A DNA stretch of 64,000 bases, from assembly GCA_947588955.1 (NCBI GenBank), contig CANPYX010000003.1, forward strand, positions 62,001 through 126,000, written 5' to 3'. This document shows positions 8,497 to 16,677 of this stretch, piece by piece. The notes under the pieces are model-generated. The model was given only the letters and a program-made list of their open reading frames with translations. It was not told where the DNA came from and ran no database searches. The position numbers were made by a program, and so were the translations under genes. The DNA comes from an uncultured Oscillospiraceae bacterium (GTDB lineage: Bacteria > Bacillota > Clostridia > Oscillospirales > Oscillospiraceae). How positions within the stretch are numbered: position 1 is the stretch's first letter; each line of letters starts with the position of its first letter.

Positions 8497-9233
8497 TTGG
8501 TCCTGGTGGAGTAAACATTCCCGCCCAGACCCAGGACCTTAATCTGGGCAACAAGAAAGTCAGCGACCTCATCGACGGAGACGTAAGCATCTCCATAAAG
8601 GGCACCAACGTCAAGGTGTCTGGCGGAGTGAAAACCATCACGTCCCCGTGGGAGGAGTTTGACACCAAGAACAACACCGGCCACTTTGTCCCGATGCTGC
8701 TCCCCAAGAAGTGCGTTGGGCAGATGGTCACGCTGAAAGGCCGCACCGAAGACAAAACTGTCACGATTGGCGAAGACAGGATGCTCGTTACGAGGCTTGA
8801 GAATCTGACCGGAATCGTCCTCACGGTTGAGATGAACGGTAAGACGCTCATGACGGTTGACTTCACCGGCGTAGTCCCGGTCGGCGAGGAAGCCTATGAC
8901 CCCGAAAAGACTGACTTCGGCTCGTTCGGAACGCAGTCAGACTACGTTGAAGGGCTCCAGATTTCCTGGGACGGGGCGAAAGCCACCGCAACAGGCAAGC
9001 TTAAGAAGTTCGGAAACAGTAGGGTCAGCGAGGGCTATCACTTCCCGCTGGGAATGTCCGGTTGGTACGCTGACGGCATCGAGAAGACCCTAACCGGCAA
9101 GCAGTCTACCAAGGTGACGGATAAGGACATCATCATAGGCGTTGGCGAAGTGGAGACTCCCATCACGATTGAGTACCACGGCGTCAAGGTTATCGAGTTG
9201 AACCTGTCCGCCATGACAAAGAGCGACCAATAA
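8493..9233 (+). CDS. Head-associated structural protein of unknown fold
   Basis: A 246-residue beta-rich protein between the decoration and capsid genes. The first possible start is TTG overlapping the decoration stop (TTGA), and no SD is visible before it; the frame is open upstream but encodes shadow sequence there. It is therefore made by termination-reinitiation, by a -1 event at the end of the decoration gene, or from an unrecognised start. Residues 5-40 (VNIPAQTQDLNLGNKKVSD) resemble the linker of head-fibre proteins. Capsid fibre or second decoration protein is a guess from position. Confidence 0.6.
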   Translation: MIGPGGVNIPAQTQDLNLGNKKVSDLIDGDVSISIKGTNVKVSGGVKTITSPWEEFDTKNNTGHFVPMLLPKKCVGQMVTLKGRTEDKTVTIGEDRMLVTRLENLTGIVLTVEMNGKTLMTVDFTGVVPVGEEAYDPEKTDFGSFGTQSDYVEGLQISWDGAKATATGKLKKFGNSRVSEGYHFPLGMSGWYADGIEKTLTGKQSTKVTDKDIIIGVGEVETPITIEYHGVKVIELNLSAMTKSDQ

Positions 9234-9263
9234 AACGAAGGAACAGATTGGAGGAAAACTCAA

Positions 9264-10313
9264 ATGCAGAAACATACCAGCTATAACCCCGCCGAGGCTG
9301 TGCAGCTCAAGAGAAGCGGTATCGCTACCGCTGTCATGGCCTCTCCGGGAACCCGCTTCGATAGCGAAGATCAGGCGTCCGTCTTCTTCGCCAGAGAGCT
9401 TGACCACGTCAAGGCCAAGTCCTATGACCGGGAGTACCCTGAGCTCACCGCTCTCAGCACCTTCCCGCAGAGTTCCGAGGCTGACCCCGGTGCTGAAAGC
9501 ATCACCTACTACACCTACGACCGTACCGGCGTTGCCAAAATCATCGACAACTACTCCACCGACCTGCCCCGTGCGGACGTGACTGGCAAGCCCACCAGCG
9601 TCCCCGTCAAGTCCATCGGCGCGAGCTACGGCTACTCCGTGCAGGAGATGAGGGCGTCCCGCCTTGCCGGTAAATCCCTCGACTCCCGTAAGGGTGAGTC
9701 CGCTCGGTATCAGATTGACGTTCTGACCAACAAGATCGCCTGGGCCGGCGACAAGGACTCCGGCCTCATGGGCGTTCTGTCCGAGGGCCAGAACATCCCG
9801 GAGTACGCTATCGAAGCCGGCGCTCAGGGCGGCACTTCCTGGAAAGAGAAGACCGCTGATGAAATTCTGGCCGATGTCAACGGCATGGCTGCTCAGGTTG
9901 CGGCTGTCACCAAGAACGTCGAGCGTCCCGATACGCTCTGCCTTCCCGCCGATGTTTATATGGACATCAGCACCCGCCGCATCCCCGACACCCATATCAC
10001 GGTGAAGAAGTTCCTGCTGGACAACTCCCCGTATATCAAGGAAATCATCTCCGCGTCCGAGCTGAACGCCGACTCCGTCGATACCAACCCCTACGCCAAG
10101 GCTGGCACCGGCGGCAAAGGCGTGGCGTTCCTGTTCAAGAACGACCCCGACAAACTCACCATGGAGATCCCGATGCCGTTTTATCAGCATCCCCTTCAGG
10201 TCGAGAACCTGGAGACGAAGATCCCGTGCGAGTCCAGGGTGGCCGGCGTCATCGTCTACTACCCCATGTCTGCTTTGATCGCCGTCGGCGTTTCCGAAAT
10301 CAAGGGAGACTGA
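9264..10313 (+). CDS. Major capsid protein (DUF2184, HK97 fold)
   Basis: A 349-residue protein with the DUF2184 pattern: RELDHVKAKSYDREYPEL early, then YYTYDRTGVAKIIDNYSTDLP and GYSVQEMRASRLAGKSLD, ending in a VIVYYPMSALIAVGV strand. These are HK97-like shell proteins of myoviruses that also use DUF1073 portals and DUF2213 proteases, so the three calls support each other. TTGGAGGAAAACTCAA precedes the ATG. C-ending codon bias is strong. A perfect 12-bp hairpin follows the gene. Confidence 0.9.
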   Translation: MQKHTSYNPAEAVQLKRSGIATAVMASPGTRFDSEDQASVFFARELDHVKAKSYDREYPELTALSTFPQSSEADPGAESITYYTYDRTGVAKIIDNYSTDLPRADVTGKPTSVPVKSIGASYGYSVQEMRASRLAGKSLDSRKGESARYQIDVLTNKIAWAGDKDSGLMGVLSEGQNIPEYAIEAGAQGGTSWKEKTADEILADVNGMAAQVAAVTKNVERPDTLCLPADVYMDISTRRIPDTHITVKKFLLDNSPYIKEIISASELNADSVDTNPYAKAGTGGKGVAFLFKNDPDKLTMEIPMPFYQHPLQVENLETKIPCESRVAGVIVYYPMSALIAVGVSEIKGD

Positions 10314-10323
10314 TTTTTTGTGC

Positions 10324-10351
10324 CCAGGGCGTACCAATCGGTACGCCCTGG
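10324..10351. other. Perfect 12-bp hairpin after the capsid gene
   Basis: CCAGGGCGTACC and GGTACGCCCTGG flank an AATC loop. No U-run follows on the plus strand, so it is not a standard intrinsic terminator; it could stabilise the 3' end of capsid mRNA or attenuate downstream transcription. On the minus strand the stem is followed by an A/T-rich stretch including six A/T pairs. Confidence 0.7.
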
Positions 10352-10384
10352 AGCTTATCATGGAAACAATAAGGAGGTTTAACC

Positions 10385-10822
10385 ATGAAGCTCACCAACA
10401 GAAGCAACAAGGTCATTTTCGTTAATCACACCGCAATTCTCCCCGGAGACACCGCCGAGTTCGACAGCAGCGTAGCCAATGTTTCCTCCGTCCGCGCCAT
10501 CATCGAGCGTGGCTTCCTTGAGGCCGACACGCTCCCGGACGTTGCTCCCGGCAAGTCCGCCGATGTGCAGAGGATGATCGAGGAGGCTCGCCGTCAGGCG
10601 TTCGAGGAGGGACGCAAGGCCGCAGAGCAGGAGATGAAGACCTCGTCCTCTGCTTCCACCATCACGGATGACACCGGCGCTGAGAAAAAGGATGAGGCTA
10701 CGGCCACCGCCACCACGACCGATAAGGCCGATACCACCGCCGCTACAACCGCAACGGCCCCGTCCGGTCCTTCCGGCAGCACTCGCAGGAGCAGCAAACC
10801 CAAGGCAGACACCAGCAAGTAA
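10385..10822 (+). CDS. Hypothetical head protein with low-complexity tail
   Basis: A 145-residue protein: residues 1-50 form a compact beta segment (VNHTAILPGDTAEFD), residues 60-80 a charged helix, and the last 65 residues are Thr/Ala/Ser/Lys repeats with no fold expected. AAGGAGGTTTAACC precedes ATG. Genes with a short domain plus disordered tail commonly follow capsid genes as head-tail connector accessories, but no family is assigned. Confidence 0.6.
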   Translation: MKLTNRSNKVIFVNHTAILPGDTAEFDSSVANVSSVRAIIERGFLEADTLPDVAPGKSADVQRMIEEARRQAFEEGRKAAEQEMKTSSSASTITDDTGAEKKDEATATATTTDKADTTAATTATAPSGPSGSTRRSSKPKADTSK

Positions 10823-10834
10823 GGAGATGTGACA

Positions 10835-11383
10835 ATGGAGGCCATCGAAATAATCCGGCTCATTGGTGGAGAGTTCAACGCCATTTCCTCGGATGTACTC
10901 TCGAAGTGGATAGAGCTGCTTCGCCCTCTCGTCAGCCGTAAGAAATTCGGCAAGTTATACGAGCTGGCTCTCGCTCTGCTTGTTTGCCACAAGCTTAAGA
11001 TGGCCGGACAGGGCGCGAACCCTCTCGGAGATTTGGGCGCTCTCGGCATCGGTTTCGCTGTTGGAAGCGTTTCTGAGGGCGGCAGTTCGATAAGTTTTGG
11101 AGCAAACCAGAGTTCCAACCTCGCAACGGATGCCGAACTCGGTCTTACCGTCTACGGTGTCCAGTTTCTCCAACTCAGGCGCAGCGTCATCGTCCCCATC
11201 CATTGTAGTGCCGAAACGATTGAGCCTGTCCCGCCCTACCCGAAGAAGACCGTCCCCGTTGCCTCGGATAAGGACCTTGGCGGCGTGAAAGTAAAGCCCG
11301 ACTCCGGCCTTGGGGTGAACGAAGACGGCTCCCTCTATGTGGACCTTGAGGCAATCAAGGAAATGCTGGGGAAGGGAGTGTAG
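10835..11383 (+). CDS. Head-tail connector, DUF4054-like
   Basis: ATG at 10835 is preferred over GTG 10829 because AAGGAG is 8 nt upstream of it. The core ([35 protein letters not shown], then [14 protein letters not shown]) matches the DUF4054 adaptor family found directly after the capsid gene. The last 35 residues ([23 protein letters not shown]) form an extra tail that is echoed in the gene two positions downstream, suggesting a shared add-on module. It acts in the neck joining the portal to the tail. Confidence 0.72.
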   Translation: MEAIEIIRLIGGEFNAISSDVLSKWIELLRPLVSRKKFGKLYELALALLVCHKLKMAGQGANPLGDLGALGIGFAVGSVSEGGSSISFGANQSSNLATDAELGLTVYGVQFLQLRRSVIVPIHCSAETIEPVPPYPKKTVPVASDKDLGGVKVKPDSGLGVNEDGSLYVDLEAIKEMLGKGV

Positions 11384-11388
11384 CCCCC

Positions 11389-11850
11389 GTGAGCTTTACG
11401 ATTTCTGACGCTACGCCCGAAGGTAAGAAGTTTCTTGAGGAACTGAAAAAGCTCGCAGATCTCGAAGTGGTTGTTGGCTATCAGGATAGCCAGACCTACG
11501 ACGACGGCACGTCTCTCCCGGAGATAGCCGCCTACAATGAGTACGGCTCGTCCGATACTCCTGCGAGGCCCTTCATGCGGCAGAGCTTTGAGCGGCACGA
11601 AGACGAACTCCAGAAAGCCTGTGACAGAGTCAATCAGGTCCTTGCCAAGGGAGGAACCGCTGAGGCGGCGCTCAAAGAACTTGGCGTGTTTCTGAAAGGC
11701 TTGGTACAGGAGGAAATCGTCGATGGAGGCTTTGCCCCCAACGCTCCGGCCACTGTCAAGAAGAAAAAGTCCGACAGGCCCCTTATCGACACGGGTTATA
11801 TGCGTCAGTCCGTACAGTTCGTCGTAAGGAGGGGCGGCTCGTCGTCATGA
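11389..11850 (+). CDS. HK97 gp10-like neck / tail-completion protein
   Basis: GTG start with GAAGGGAG upstream. EIAAYNEYGSSDTPARPFMR is the typical signature of the gp10-like family, followed by a helical body and a basic KKKKSDRPLIDTGYMRQS segment, also standard for the family. It lies in the connector cluster and overlaps the next gene by 4 nt. It probably caps or completes the tail before joining to the head. Confidence 0.78.
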   Translation: MSFTISDATPEGKKFLEELKKLADLEVVVGYQDSQTYDDGTSLPEIAAYNEYGSSDTPARPFMRQSFERHEDELQKACDRVNQVLAKGGTAEAALKELGVFLKGLVQEEIVDGGFAPNAPATVKKKKSDRPLIDTGYMRQSVQFVVRRGGSSS

Positions 11851-12422
11851 ACATCACGATATTCAACAAGAACTATTGGGTGAGACGCCTTGGAGAGCAG
11901 AAAGTAATCAAAGGCATCGTCACCAACGGCAAAACCGACTTCATCGCAAGTCTCCACATTCACCCCACAAGCACAGACCAGCAGATGGCCTTGCCCGAAG
12001 GCGAGAGAAAAATCAAACGCCTCGAAGGGCATGGCTCAGTCGTACTCAAAACGGCTAACCAGGACACCGGAGAAAAGGGCGACCTCTTGCTCTACTTCGG
12101 AGACTGGTACGAGTGTGTCAGCGCACAACTGCATGACCACACGATTTTGTCCCACATCAACTACCAGTTCACGCTCGTCCCCAGGGACGCTGCCGGAACG
12201 ATTGATACGGCCAATCCTCCTGAAGAAGATCCAAGCGGCAAGGAGGAGGGCGAGGGCGTGTTCACGCCCGACAGTGATGTCACTGTAGCCGGGGATGATA
12301 CGGTGGGCTATGTCATCGTTAAAGCTGGGTCCGGCCTCGTCGTAGACAAATGCGGCAATTTGTCGTTGGATGAAGCTACTCTTGAAGAGCTGAAATCCAT
12401 GTTAGGTGGTGGTTCCGACTGA
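11847..12422 (+). CDS. Head-tail joining protein
   Basis: ATG overlaps the previous stop (ATGA). Residues 1-110 hold a small beta-barrel-like core (GDLLLYFGDWYECVSAQLHDH, then HINYQFTLVPRD) as in neck proteins of this region. Residues 115-191 are an acidic linker and a terminal GYVIVKAGSGLVVDKCGNLS module resembling the tail of the DUF4054-like protein. Role assigned from gene order and core pattern. Confidence 0.6.
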   Translation: MNITIFNKNYWVRRLGEQKVIKGIVTNGKTDFIASLHIHPTSTDQQMALPEGERKIKRLEGHGSVVLKTANQDTGEKGDLLLYFGDWYECVSAQLHDHTILSHINYQFTLVPRDAAGTIDTANPPEEDPSGKEEGEGVFTPDSDVTVAGDDTVGYVIVKAGSGLVVDKCGNLSLDEATLEELKSMLGGGSD

Positions 12423-12427
12423 AGAAC

Positions 12428-13162
12428 ATGGAAGCGAGAAGGCTGTTCCGAGAACTCGTTGAGGAATACTTCAGCGAGGCAACGGTGGCCTTAGCCAATC
12501 AGAGCAGAGCCGCAAAGCCGACGCTTGCTCTCGTCACGCTCTCTTTTGGAGCCGTAAAAAGAACGCTCCACCCTATCAAAAAGGTAGCTGACGGAGTTGA
12601 AATCTCCAACTACCCGTCACGGGTGACCGTACAGGTGGACGTTTTCACTCATGGAGTGGCCGTCTATCACGAGGGCGAACTGATAGGGTATGAGGACTCG
12701 TCTACTGACGACATGAGTGCGTTCGTTGACTTCCTCAACTCGCAATATGTGCTGGAGTGGGGGCAATTACATGATGTTTCGGTCCTTGTAGACGGAGACA
12801 TCCAATGCTTGACCGGAGTGGTGAACGATAACAACTACGAATATCGCTCCCGCATCACGGTCCAGCTTTACTACACGCACAGGGTCACTGGACGTGCCGC
12901 TGTCTTGGATGAAGACAGCTTGCTCTATCCCCATGAAGACGAGGAGGGCGAAACCGTCTATACGCCTGAAGAACCGCCTGAAACAGAAAGCACCATTGGC
13001 GGTCCGACCGGCAATGATGCCGACATCAGTGACGAAAAAACCGTCGTCATTGAGCCTCATTTTGAGCCCACCACGTCTGGAGGCGGCTCACAAAAGCTTG
13101 CGGATGAAGAAACAGGTTACTTCACCGAAGCAGAAATAACAGAGGAGGACAAGGATAAATGA
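12428..13162 (+). CDS. Neck / tail terminator protein (gp12-like)
   Basis: The first 150 residues (RELVEEYFSEATVALANQSR, then PSRVTVQVDVFTHG, NYEYRSRITVQLYY) match the phage neck-terminator family encoded just before the sheath gene in DUF3383 myoviruses. The last 85 residues are acidic and disordered. The SD is weak; translation may depend on the previous gene, whose stop is 5 nt away. The end overlaps the sheath start by 4 nt. Confidence 0.68.
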   Translation: MEARRLFRELVEEYFSEATVALANQSRAAKPTLALVTLSFGAVKRTLHPIKKVADGVEISNYPSRVTVQVDVFTHGVAVYHEGELIGYEDSSTDDMSAFVDFLNSQYVLEWGQLHDVSVLVDGDIQCLTGVVNDNNYEYRSRITVQLYYTHRVTGRAAVLDEDSLLYPHEDEEGETVYTPEEPPETESTIGGPTGNDADISDEKTVVIEPHFEPTTSGGGSQKLADEETGYFTEAEITEEDKDK

Positions 13163-14715
13163 GCAAAAATTTAGACCGGATTGCCACTGTTGACATCGAC
13201 CTCACTACTCCCATCGTGAGCGATGTCAGCTTTGACAATATGCTTATTTTCGGGCCGCTTCCGAAGGTAGCTCCTGAAGTCGCCCCTCCCAAGGTTGGCG
13301 CGTATTCGTCCCTTGACGAAGTCCTTGACGCCGGCTGGATTGCCAGCGGCGAAGGCGCTGACCCGATTGGTGAGGCCGCTCAGGTCGCGTTCTCGCAGAG
13401 CCCGAAGCCCAATCTCGTCTACATCGCCCCGATGCAGCTTACCCCCGACGCTGTTGCGGCTGGGGTGATGATCGAGACGGTCAAACCCATCATCGAAGCC
13501 TTTATGTTTGAGGATAGCTCCACGGAGTACACCACCAAGTATGACTCCGCCAAGCGCGTCCTGCTGGTTGACCTGAAGAAAACGGCTGAAGAAATTCAGA
13601 CCTATCCCCAGACCGACCCCATCAAGGCCGTCGTCGATGCCGGTTACACCGTGAAGATCGGTGAGGACACCATTCAGGACCTCGCCGGTTTCAAGTCTAA
13701 CCAGAAGTACGAAGACATCACCAGCAACCTCACGGAGGCGAGTGACAGCAAAACTGTCCAGTTCATCGTGACCGTTGTGGGTGAGGACAACGTCGAGGTT
13801 GACTACGGCATTATCGTCCGCTTCCCCAAAGAGGCGTTCGTCATTCCTGACTTCACCGGCGGGGAAATCACCAACCCGCAGGACGAAATCGAGAGCCCCG
13901 TTGACACGCTCCGTAGGGCTATGTCTACGAGCGGCTGGTACGTCGCCTGTTCCGCCGGCATCGACTCGACTGAGTATGAGGAGATCGCCAAATACATCGA
14001 GGCCCAGGAGAAAATGTTCGGCTATACCGAGCTGAACTTCTTCGACACGCCTGACGACCCGAAAGCCAGCGTCGGCAACGTCTACCTTCGGACGTTCGGT
14101 GTCTACGGCAAGGAGGCTTCCACCCAAGTCGAGGCCGATATGCCCCGTGCCAATCTCTACGCCAACGTTGCGTTCACCGCCAGATGGCTGAACTACACGG
14201 CTGGCAGCGAGACTGCGGCCCACAAGTCCATCACTTCCGTCTACCCGTCCGACGGCCTCAGCACGACCGAGATGAACGCCCTTGAAAAGGGCTGTCTCAG
14301 CTACATCGTGACCGTCGGGAACAAGGTCCTCACGATGAACGGCATGGTCATGAACGGAGAATGGTGCGACACCATCCGCTTCCGTGACTGGCTGAAGAAC
14401 GATATTCAGGTCCGGGTCGTCAACGTCTTTGTGGAGCGGCCGAAGGTCCCGTACACCGACCCCGGTATCGCCCTCATTCAGAGCGCCGTCGTTGCGTCCC
14501 TCAAGGCTGGACAGGACGCCGGCGGCATCGCTCCTACGGAGTACGACGAGGACGGCAACGCCATCGTCGGCTACACCACGACCGTTCCGAAAGCCTCTGC
14601 GATCAGTTCTTCCCAGAAGGCTTCCCGCAAGCTCACCGGCGTCACGTTCAAAGCGAGGCTCGCCGGGGCTATCCACTTTGCGGAAATCAAGGGCAGCCTG
14701 ACCTACGCGCTGTAA
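13159..14715 (+). CDS. Tail sheath protein (DUF3383)
   Basis: A 518-residue protein with DUF3383 features: an N-terminal VDIDLTTPIVSDVSFDNMLI segment, a long central domain, RRAMSTSGWYVACSAGID, and the WCDTIRFRDWLKNDIQ motif near the C terminus. These proteins form the contractile sheath, so the virion is a myovirus. GAGGAGGACAAGGATAA precedes ATG. C-ending codon bias is strong, as in the capsid gene. The tube gene follows directly. Confidence 0.9.
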   Translation: MSKNLDRIATVDIDLTTPIVSDVSFDNMLIFGPLPKVAPEVAPPKVGAYSSLDEVLDAGWIASGEGADPIGEAAQVAFSQSPKPNLVYIAPMQLTPDAVAAGVMIETVKPIIEAFMFEDSSTEYTTKYDSAKRVLLVDLKKTAEEIQTYPQTDPIKAVVDAGYTVKIGEDTIQDLAGFKSNQKYEDITSNLTEASDSKTVQFIVTVVGEDNVEVDYGIIVRFPKEAFVIPDFTGGEITNPQDEIESPVDTLRRAMSTSGWYVACSAGIDSTEYEEIAKYIEAQEKMFGYTELNFFDTPDDPKASVGNVYLRTFGVYGKEASTQVEADMPRANLYANVAFTARWLNYTAGSETAAHKSITSVYPSDGLSTTEMNALEKGCLSYIVTVGNKVLTMNGMVMNGEWCDTIRFRDWLKNDIQVRVVNVFVERPKVPYTDPGIALIQSAVVASLKAGQDAGGIAPTEYDEDGNAIVGYTTTVPKASAISSSQKASRKLTGVTFKARLAGAIHFAEIKGSLTYAL

Positions 14716-14732
14716 GATAAGGAGGAAAAGTC

Positions 14733-15143
14733 ATGGTAAAAACCTATAACCCGAAAGACATCATCGTCACGTTGGGCGCTCATATCGTCACCGGGTATGC
14801 TGACGACAGCTTCGTCAGCATCGAGGCTAACGGCGACGGTATCACGAACAAGGTCGGATGCCAGGGCGAGGTTGTCCGCAGCATCAGCCCTGACGATACT
14901 TGCGTTGTCAAGATCGTCCTGCTGATGACTTCCGACTCGAACTCCTGGCTCCAGTCGATGCACAACCGCGACAAGTCCACCGGGGACGGGATGTTCCCCA
15001 TCCTCATCAAGAACAACCGTGGCGGCCTTGTGTTCTCGACCGCCAACGCCTGGGTCACGAAATCCGCGCCCAGGAACTTCGGCAAAGAGGCTGGCAACAC
15101 CGAATGGGAAATCCATACGGATGCCGCCGAACTCGAAGAGTAA
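14733..15143 (+). CDS. Tail tube protein (DUF3277-like)
   Basis: A 136-residue protein beginning YNPKDIIVTLGAHIVTGYAD, with SIEANGDGITNKVGCQGEV in the middle, the pattern of the DUF3277 family of myovirus inner tubes. AAGGAGGAAAAGTC precedes ATG. Position straight after the sheath gene is the standard order. A strong GC hairpin follows the stop. Confidence 0.87.
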   Translation: MVKTYNPKDIIVTLGAHIVTGYADDSFVSIEANGDGITNKVGCQGEVVRSISPDDTCVVKIVLLMTSDSNSWLQSMHNRDKSTGDGMFPILIKNNRGGLVFSTANAWVTKSAPRNFGKEAGNTEWEIHTDAAELEE

Positions 15144-15152
15144 ACGCAACAG

Positions 15153-15176
15153 GGGGGCCGGCACGAACCGGCCCCC
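15153..15176. terminator. GC-rich hairpin after tube gene
   Basis: GGGGGCCGG and CCGGCCCCC pair around a CACGAA loop. No U-run follows, so it is either a weak or factor-assisted terminator or an mRNA-stabilising stem that sets a drop in expression between the abundant tube protein and the tail chaperones. Confidence 0.55.
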
Positions 15177-15200
15177 AATTCAATAAGGGGGTATTGAACA

Positions 15201-15761
15201 ATGAAAATTCTGGAGTTTATCACGGTGGACCTTTGCGACGCAAGGTTCCACATCCGTCCGTTCGGCGCTTTCGTAGCTGCCGAGATTTGCGCCGACCTCA
15301 CGGCTCTCGCCACGCCCATGATCGGTTCCCTTGGGCCCCTGTTCGAGCTTCTTGGGACCGAAAGCGACAGCGGCAATGGAGGTGAAGGTGGGGGGCTTCT
15401 TGACATCGAAGTCGAGAAGATTATACCCGCAATCAGTGGAGCCCTCTCCACGCTCGCGCCCAACCAGCTTATCCGGCTCATGAAAAAGCTCCTCGTAGAT
15501 TACGGCAATATCACGGTGGAGCATGAGCTCACGCAAGGTCAGGCAGCCAAACTCAACATGGACCTCGCCAACGAGATTTTCTGCCTCAATGTGCAGGATA
15601 TGTTCGTCCTGTGCTACCACGTCCTGAAGCTCAATTTTTCGGGTTTTTTCAAGAAGCTCGGAGCCCGATTTGGGAACCTACAGGATGTTTTCCAGCGGAT
15701 AGCTCCGAGTATGACAGGTGGGGACACTTCGACAGCTCCCGCTTCGGAGAGGTTGAGCTGA
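15201..15761 (+). CDS. Tail assembly chaperone (G-like, zero-frame product)
   Basis: A 186-residue protein between tube and tape-measure genes, where tail chaperones lie. Residues 60-135 (EVEKIIPAISGALSTLAPNQ, KKLLVDYGNITVEHEL) form a helical domain typical of the family. AAGGGGGTATTGAACA precedes ATG. Near codon 149 the mRNA carries T TTT TTC in the correct phase for a -1 shift into a second frame that continues past this stop, the classic G/GT arrangement. Confidence 0.8.
   Translation: MKILEFITVDLCDARFHIRPFGAFVAAEICADLTALATPMIGSLGPLFELLGTESDSGNGGEGGGLLDIEVEKIIPAISGALSTLAPNQLIRLMKKLLVDYGNITVEHELTQGQAAKLNMDLANEIFCLNVQDMFVLCYHVLKLNFSGFFKKLGARFGNLQDVFQRIAPSMTGGDTSTAPASERLS
15644..15650 (+). 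promoter_or_regulatory. -1 ribosomal slippery site TTTTTTC
   Basis: The heptamer is read as T TTT TTC in the zero frame, the canonical X XXY YYZ form that lets both tRNAs re-pair after a -1 slip. The downstream frame is open for about 90 codons past the slip, beyond the zero-frame stop. Confidence 0.75.
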
Positions 15762-15922
15762 GGATGTATGTCCTCATAAAGAACAGACTTGCCTCGAAGT
15801 GGGAACTTGAAACAGTCTATACGCTTGACGAAGCGCTCAAGCTCTACGCCTTGCACCAGATGGAACAAGATATAGAAAAGGGCATGGCGGAAGAACTGAA
15901 CGCCAAAGCTGAGAATAGGTAA
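15650..15922 (+). CDS. Tail assembly chaperone extension (T part, reached by -1 frameshift)
   Basis: This frame is -1 relative to the chaperone gene and is entered at the TTTTTTC heptamer (15644-15650). It adds about 90 residues (GHFDSSRFGEVELRMYVL, then YTLDEALKLYALHQMEQD), with a helical end typical of T domains. An ATG at 15764 could also start the last 52 residues, but its SD is weak. Heptamer phase and gene position support frameshifting; the ratio cannot be read from sequence. Confidence 0.72.
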   Translation, partial: QEARSPIWEPTGCFPADSSEYDRWGHFDSSRFGEVELRMYVLIKNRLASKWELETVYTLDEALKLYALHQMEQDIEKGMAEELNAKAENR

Positions 15923-15957
15923 AAAGGTCCTGCCCTCCAAAAGCGTGAGGGCAGGAC
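15920..15957 (-). terminator. Terminator for the minus-strand accessory operon
   Basis: GTCCTGCCCTC and GAGGGCAGGAC form an 11-bp stem with a 9-nt loop. Read on the minus strand the stem is followed by CTTTTTACC, a U-run, so it ends minus-strand transcription. It sits between the convergent tail chaperone and nuclease-like genes and may also act weakly on plus-strand transcripts. Confidence 0.75.
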
Positions 15958-15970
15958 TAAAGCTATGTAA

Positions 15971-16606
15971 TTACCGTTGCGAAAAGATGATTTCCGCTGA
16001 TAGTCTATCCACTGTTGGCCTGATGCCGTCGAACCGGCATTTCTCAGCCTCAATGGAGTTAAGCCCGTCAATGGAGATCCGGCGCTGGTCGCCAAGAAGC
16101 CGGTCGATTTCACTGGTTTTCTTTATGTAAAACTCCCACTGGTCCAGATTGAGAGGGTTCGCCTTGGAACGTTTCCTCTCCGCAAAAAGGCAGAAGACGT
16201 AAATATCTGACCGGCGCTGCGGCGGGGTCCCGTCCCGCCCGAAATAGTGAAAGCCCTTGTCGTCGTCCGCTATGTCGCAGTTCAACGTCTTGGCGATTGA
16301 AAAGATGGGGGTTGAAAGCGTCTTTCTGTCCCACGCTTGAAGATATGTAGAGCACTTGACCTCGACTCTTATTGGCTGGCCTTCGTACTTGTAGATGATG
16401 TCGCACTCGCCCCAGCCCTTCTTCGGTATGGTCATGTCCATTCCGAGAGCGATATTTACGATGAACTCGGCCAAATCCCCGCGTGGACCGTCTGCCATCA
16501 GGCGTGACATGGACCATGCCCAGAACTCTACGACCGTTCTATCGGTAGGCTTCCCGGAGAGCAGAAACGGCTCAGTCGGCGGCAAAACAGGATGTTTCAT
16601 GTCCAT
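15971..16606 (-). CDS. Putative PD-(D/E)XK nuclease-like accessory protein
   Basis: A 211-residue protein read against the late genes. GWGECDIIYKYEGQPIRVEVKCS gives E/D followed by E-x-K with the spacing of restriction-endonuclease-like folds; later RSDIYVFCLF and LNLDQWEFYIKKTSEID resemble the C-terminal part of such nucleases. A GTGGGGC site precedes the ATG on the minus strand. It shares a minus-strand unit with a membrane protein and looks like cargo inserted in the tail operon, perhaps for exclusion of rival DNA. Fold is moderately supported; role is inference. Confidence 0.55.
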   Translation of the reverse strand: MDMKHPVLPPTEPFLLSGKPTDRTVVEFWAWSMSRLMADGPRGDLAEFIVNIALGMDMTIPKKGWGECDIIYKYEGQPIRVEVKCSTYLQAWDRKTLSTPIFSIAKTLNCDIADDDKGFHYFGRDGTPPQRRSDIYVFCLFAERKRSKANPLNLDQWEFYIKKTSEIDRLLGDQRRISIDGLNSIEAEKCRFDGIRPTVDRLSAEIIFSQR

Positions 16607-16677
16607 GGCGATTGCCCCACTGAGCGAGAAAACGATAGGTTGCTCAATGCGCTCCCTCCCTTCGTCTGATACGAAGC

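Noticed and set aside
10324..10351. Capsid-gene hairpin as an intrinsic terminator
   Set aside because: No U-run follows the stem; reported only as a hairpin.
9090..10361. 423-residue minus-strand open frame over the capsid gene
   Set aside because: Antisense shadow of a highly biased structural gene; composition not protein-like.
13171..14676. 501-residue minus-strand open frame over the sheath gene
   Set aside because: Same reason: codon-bias shadow, no start signal.
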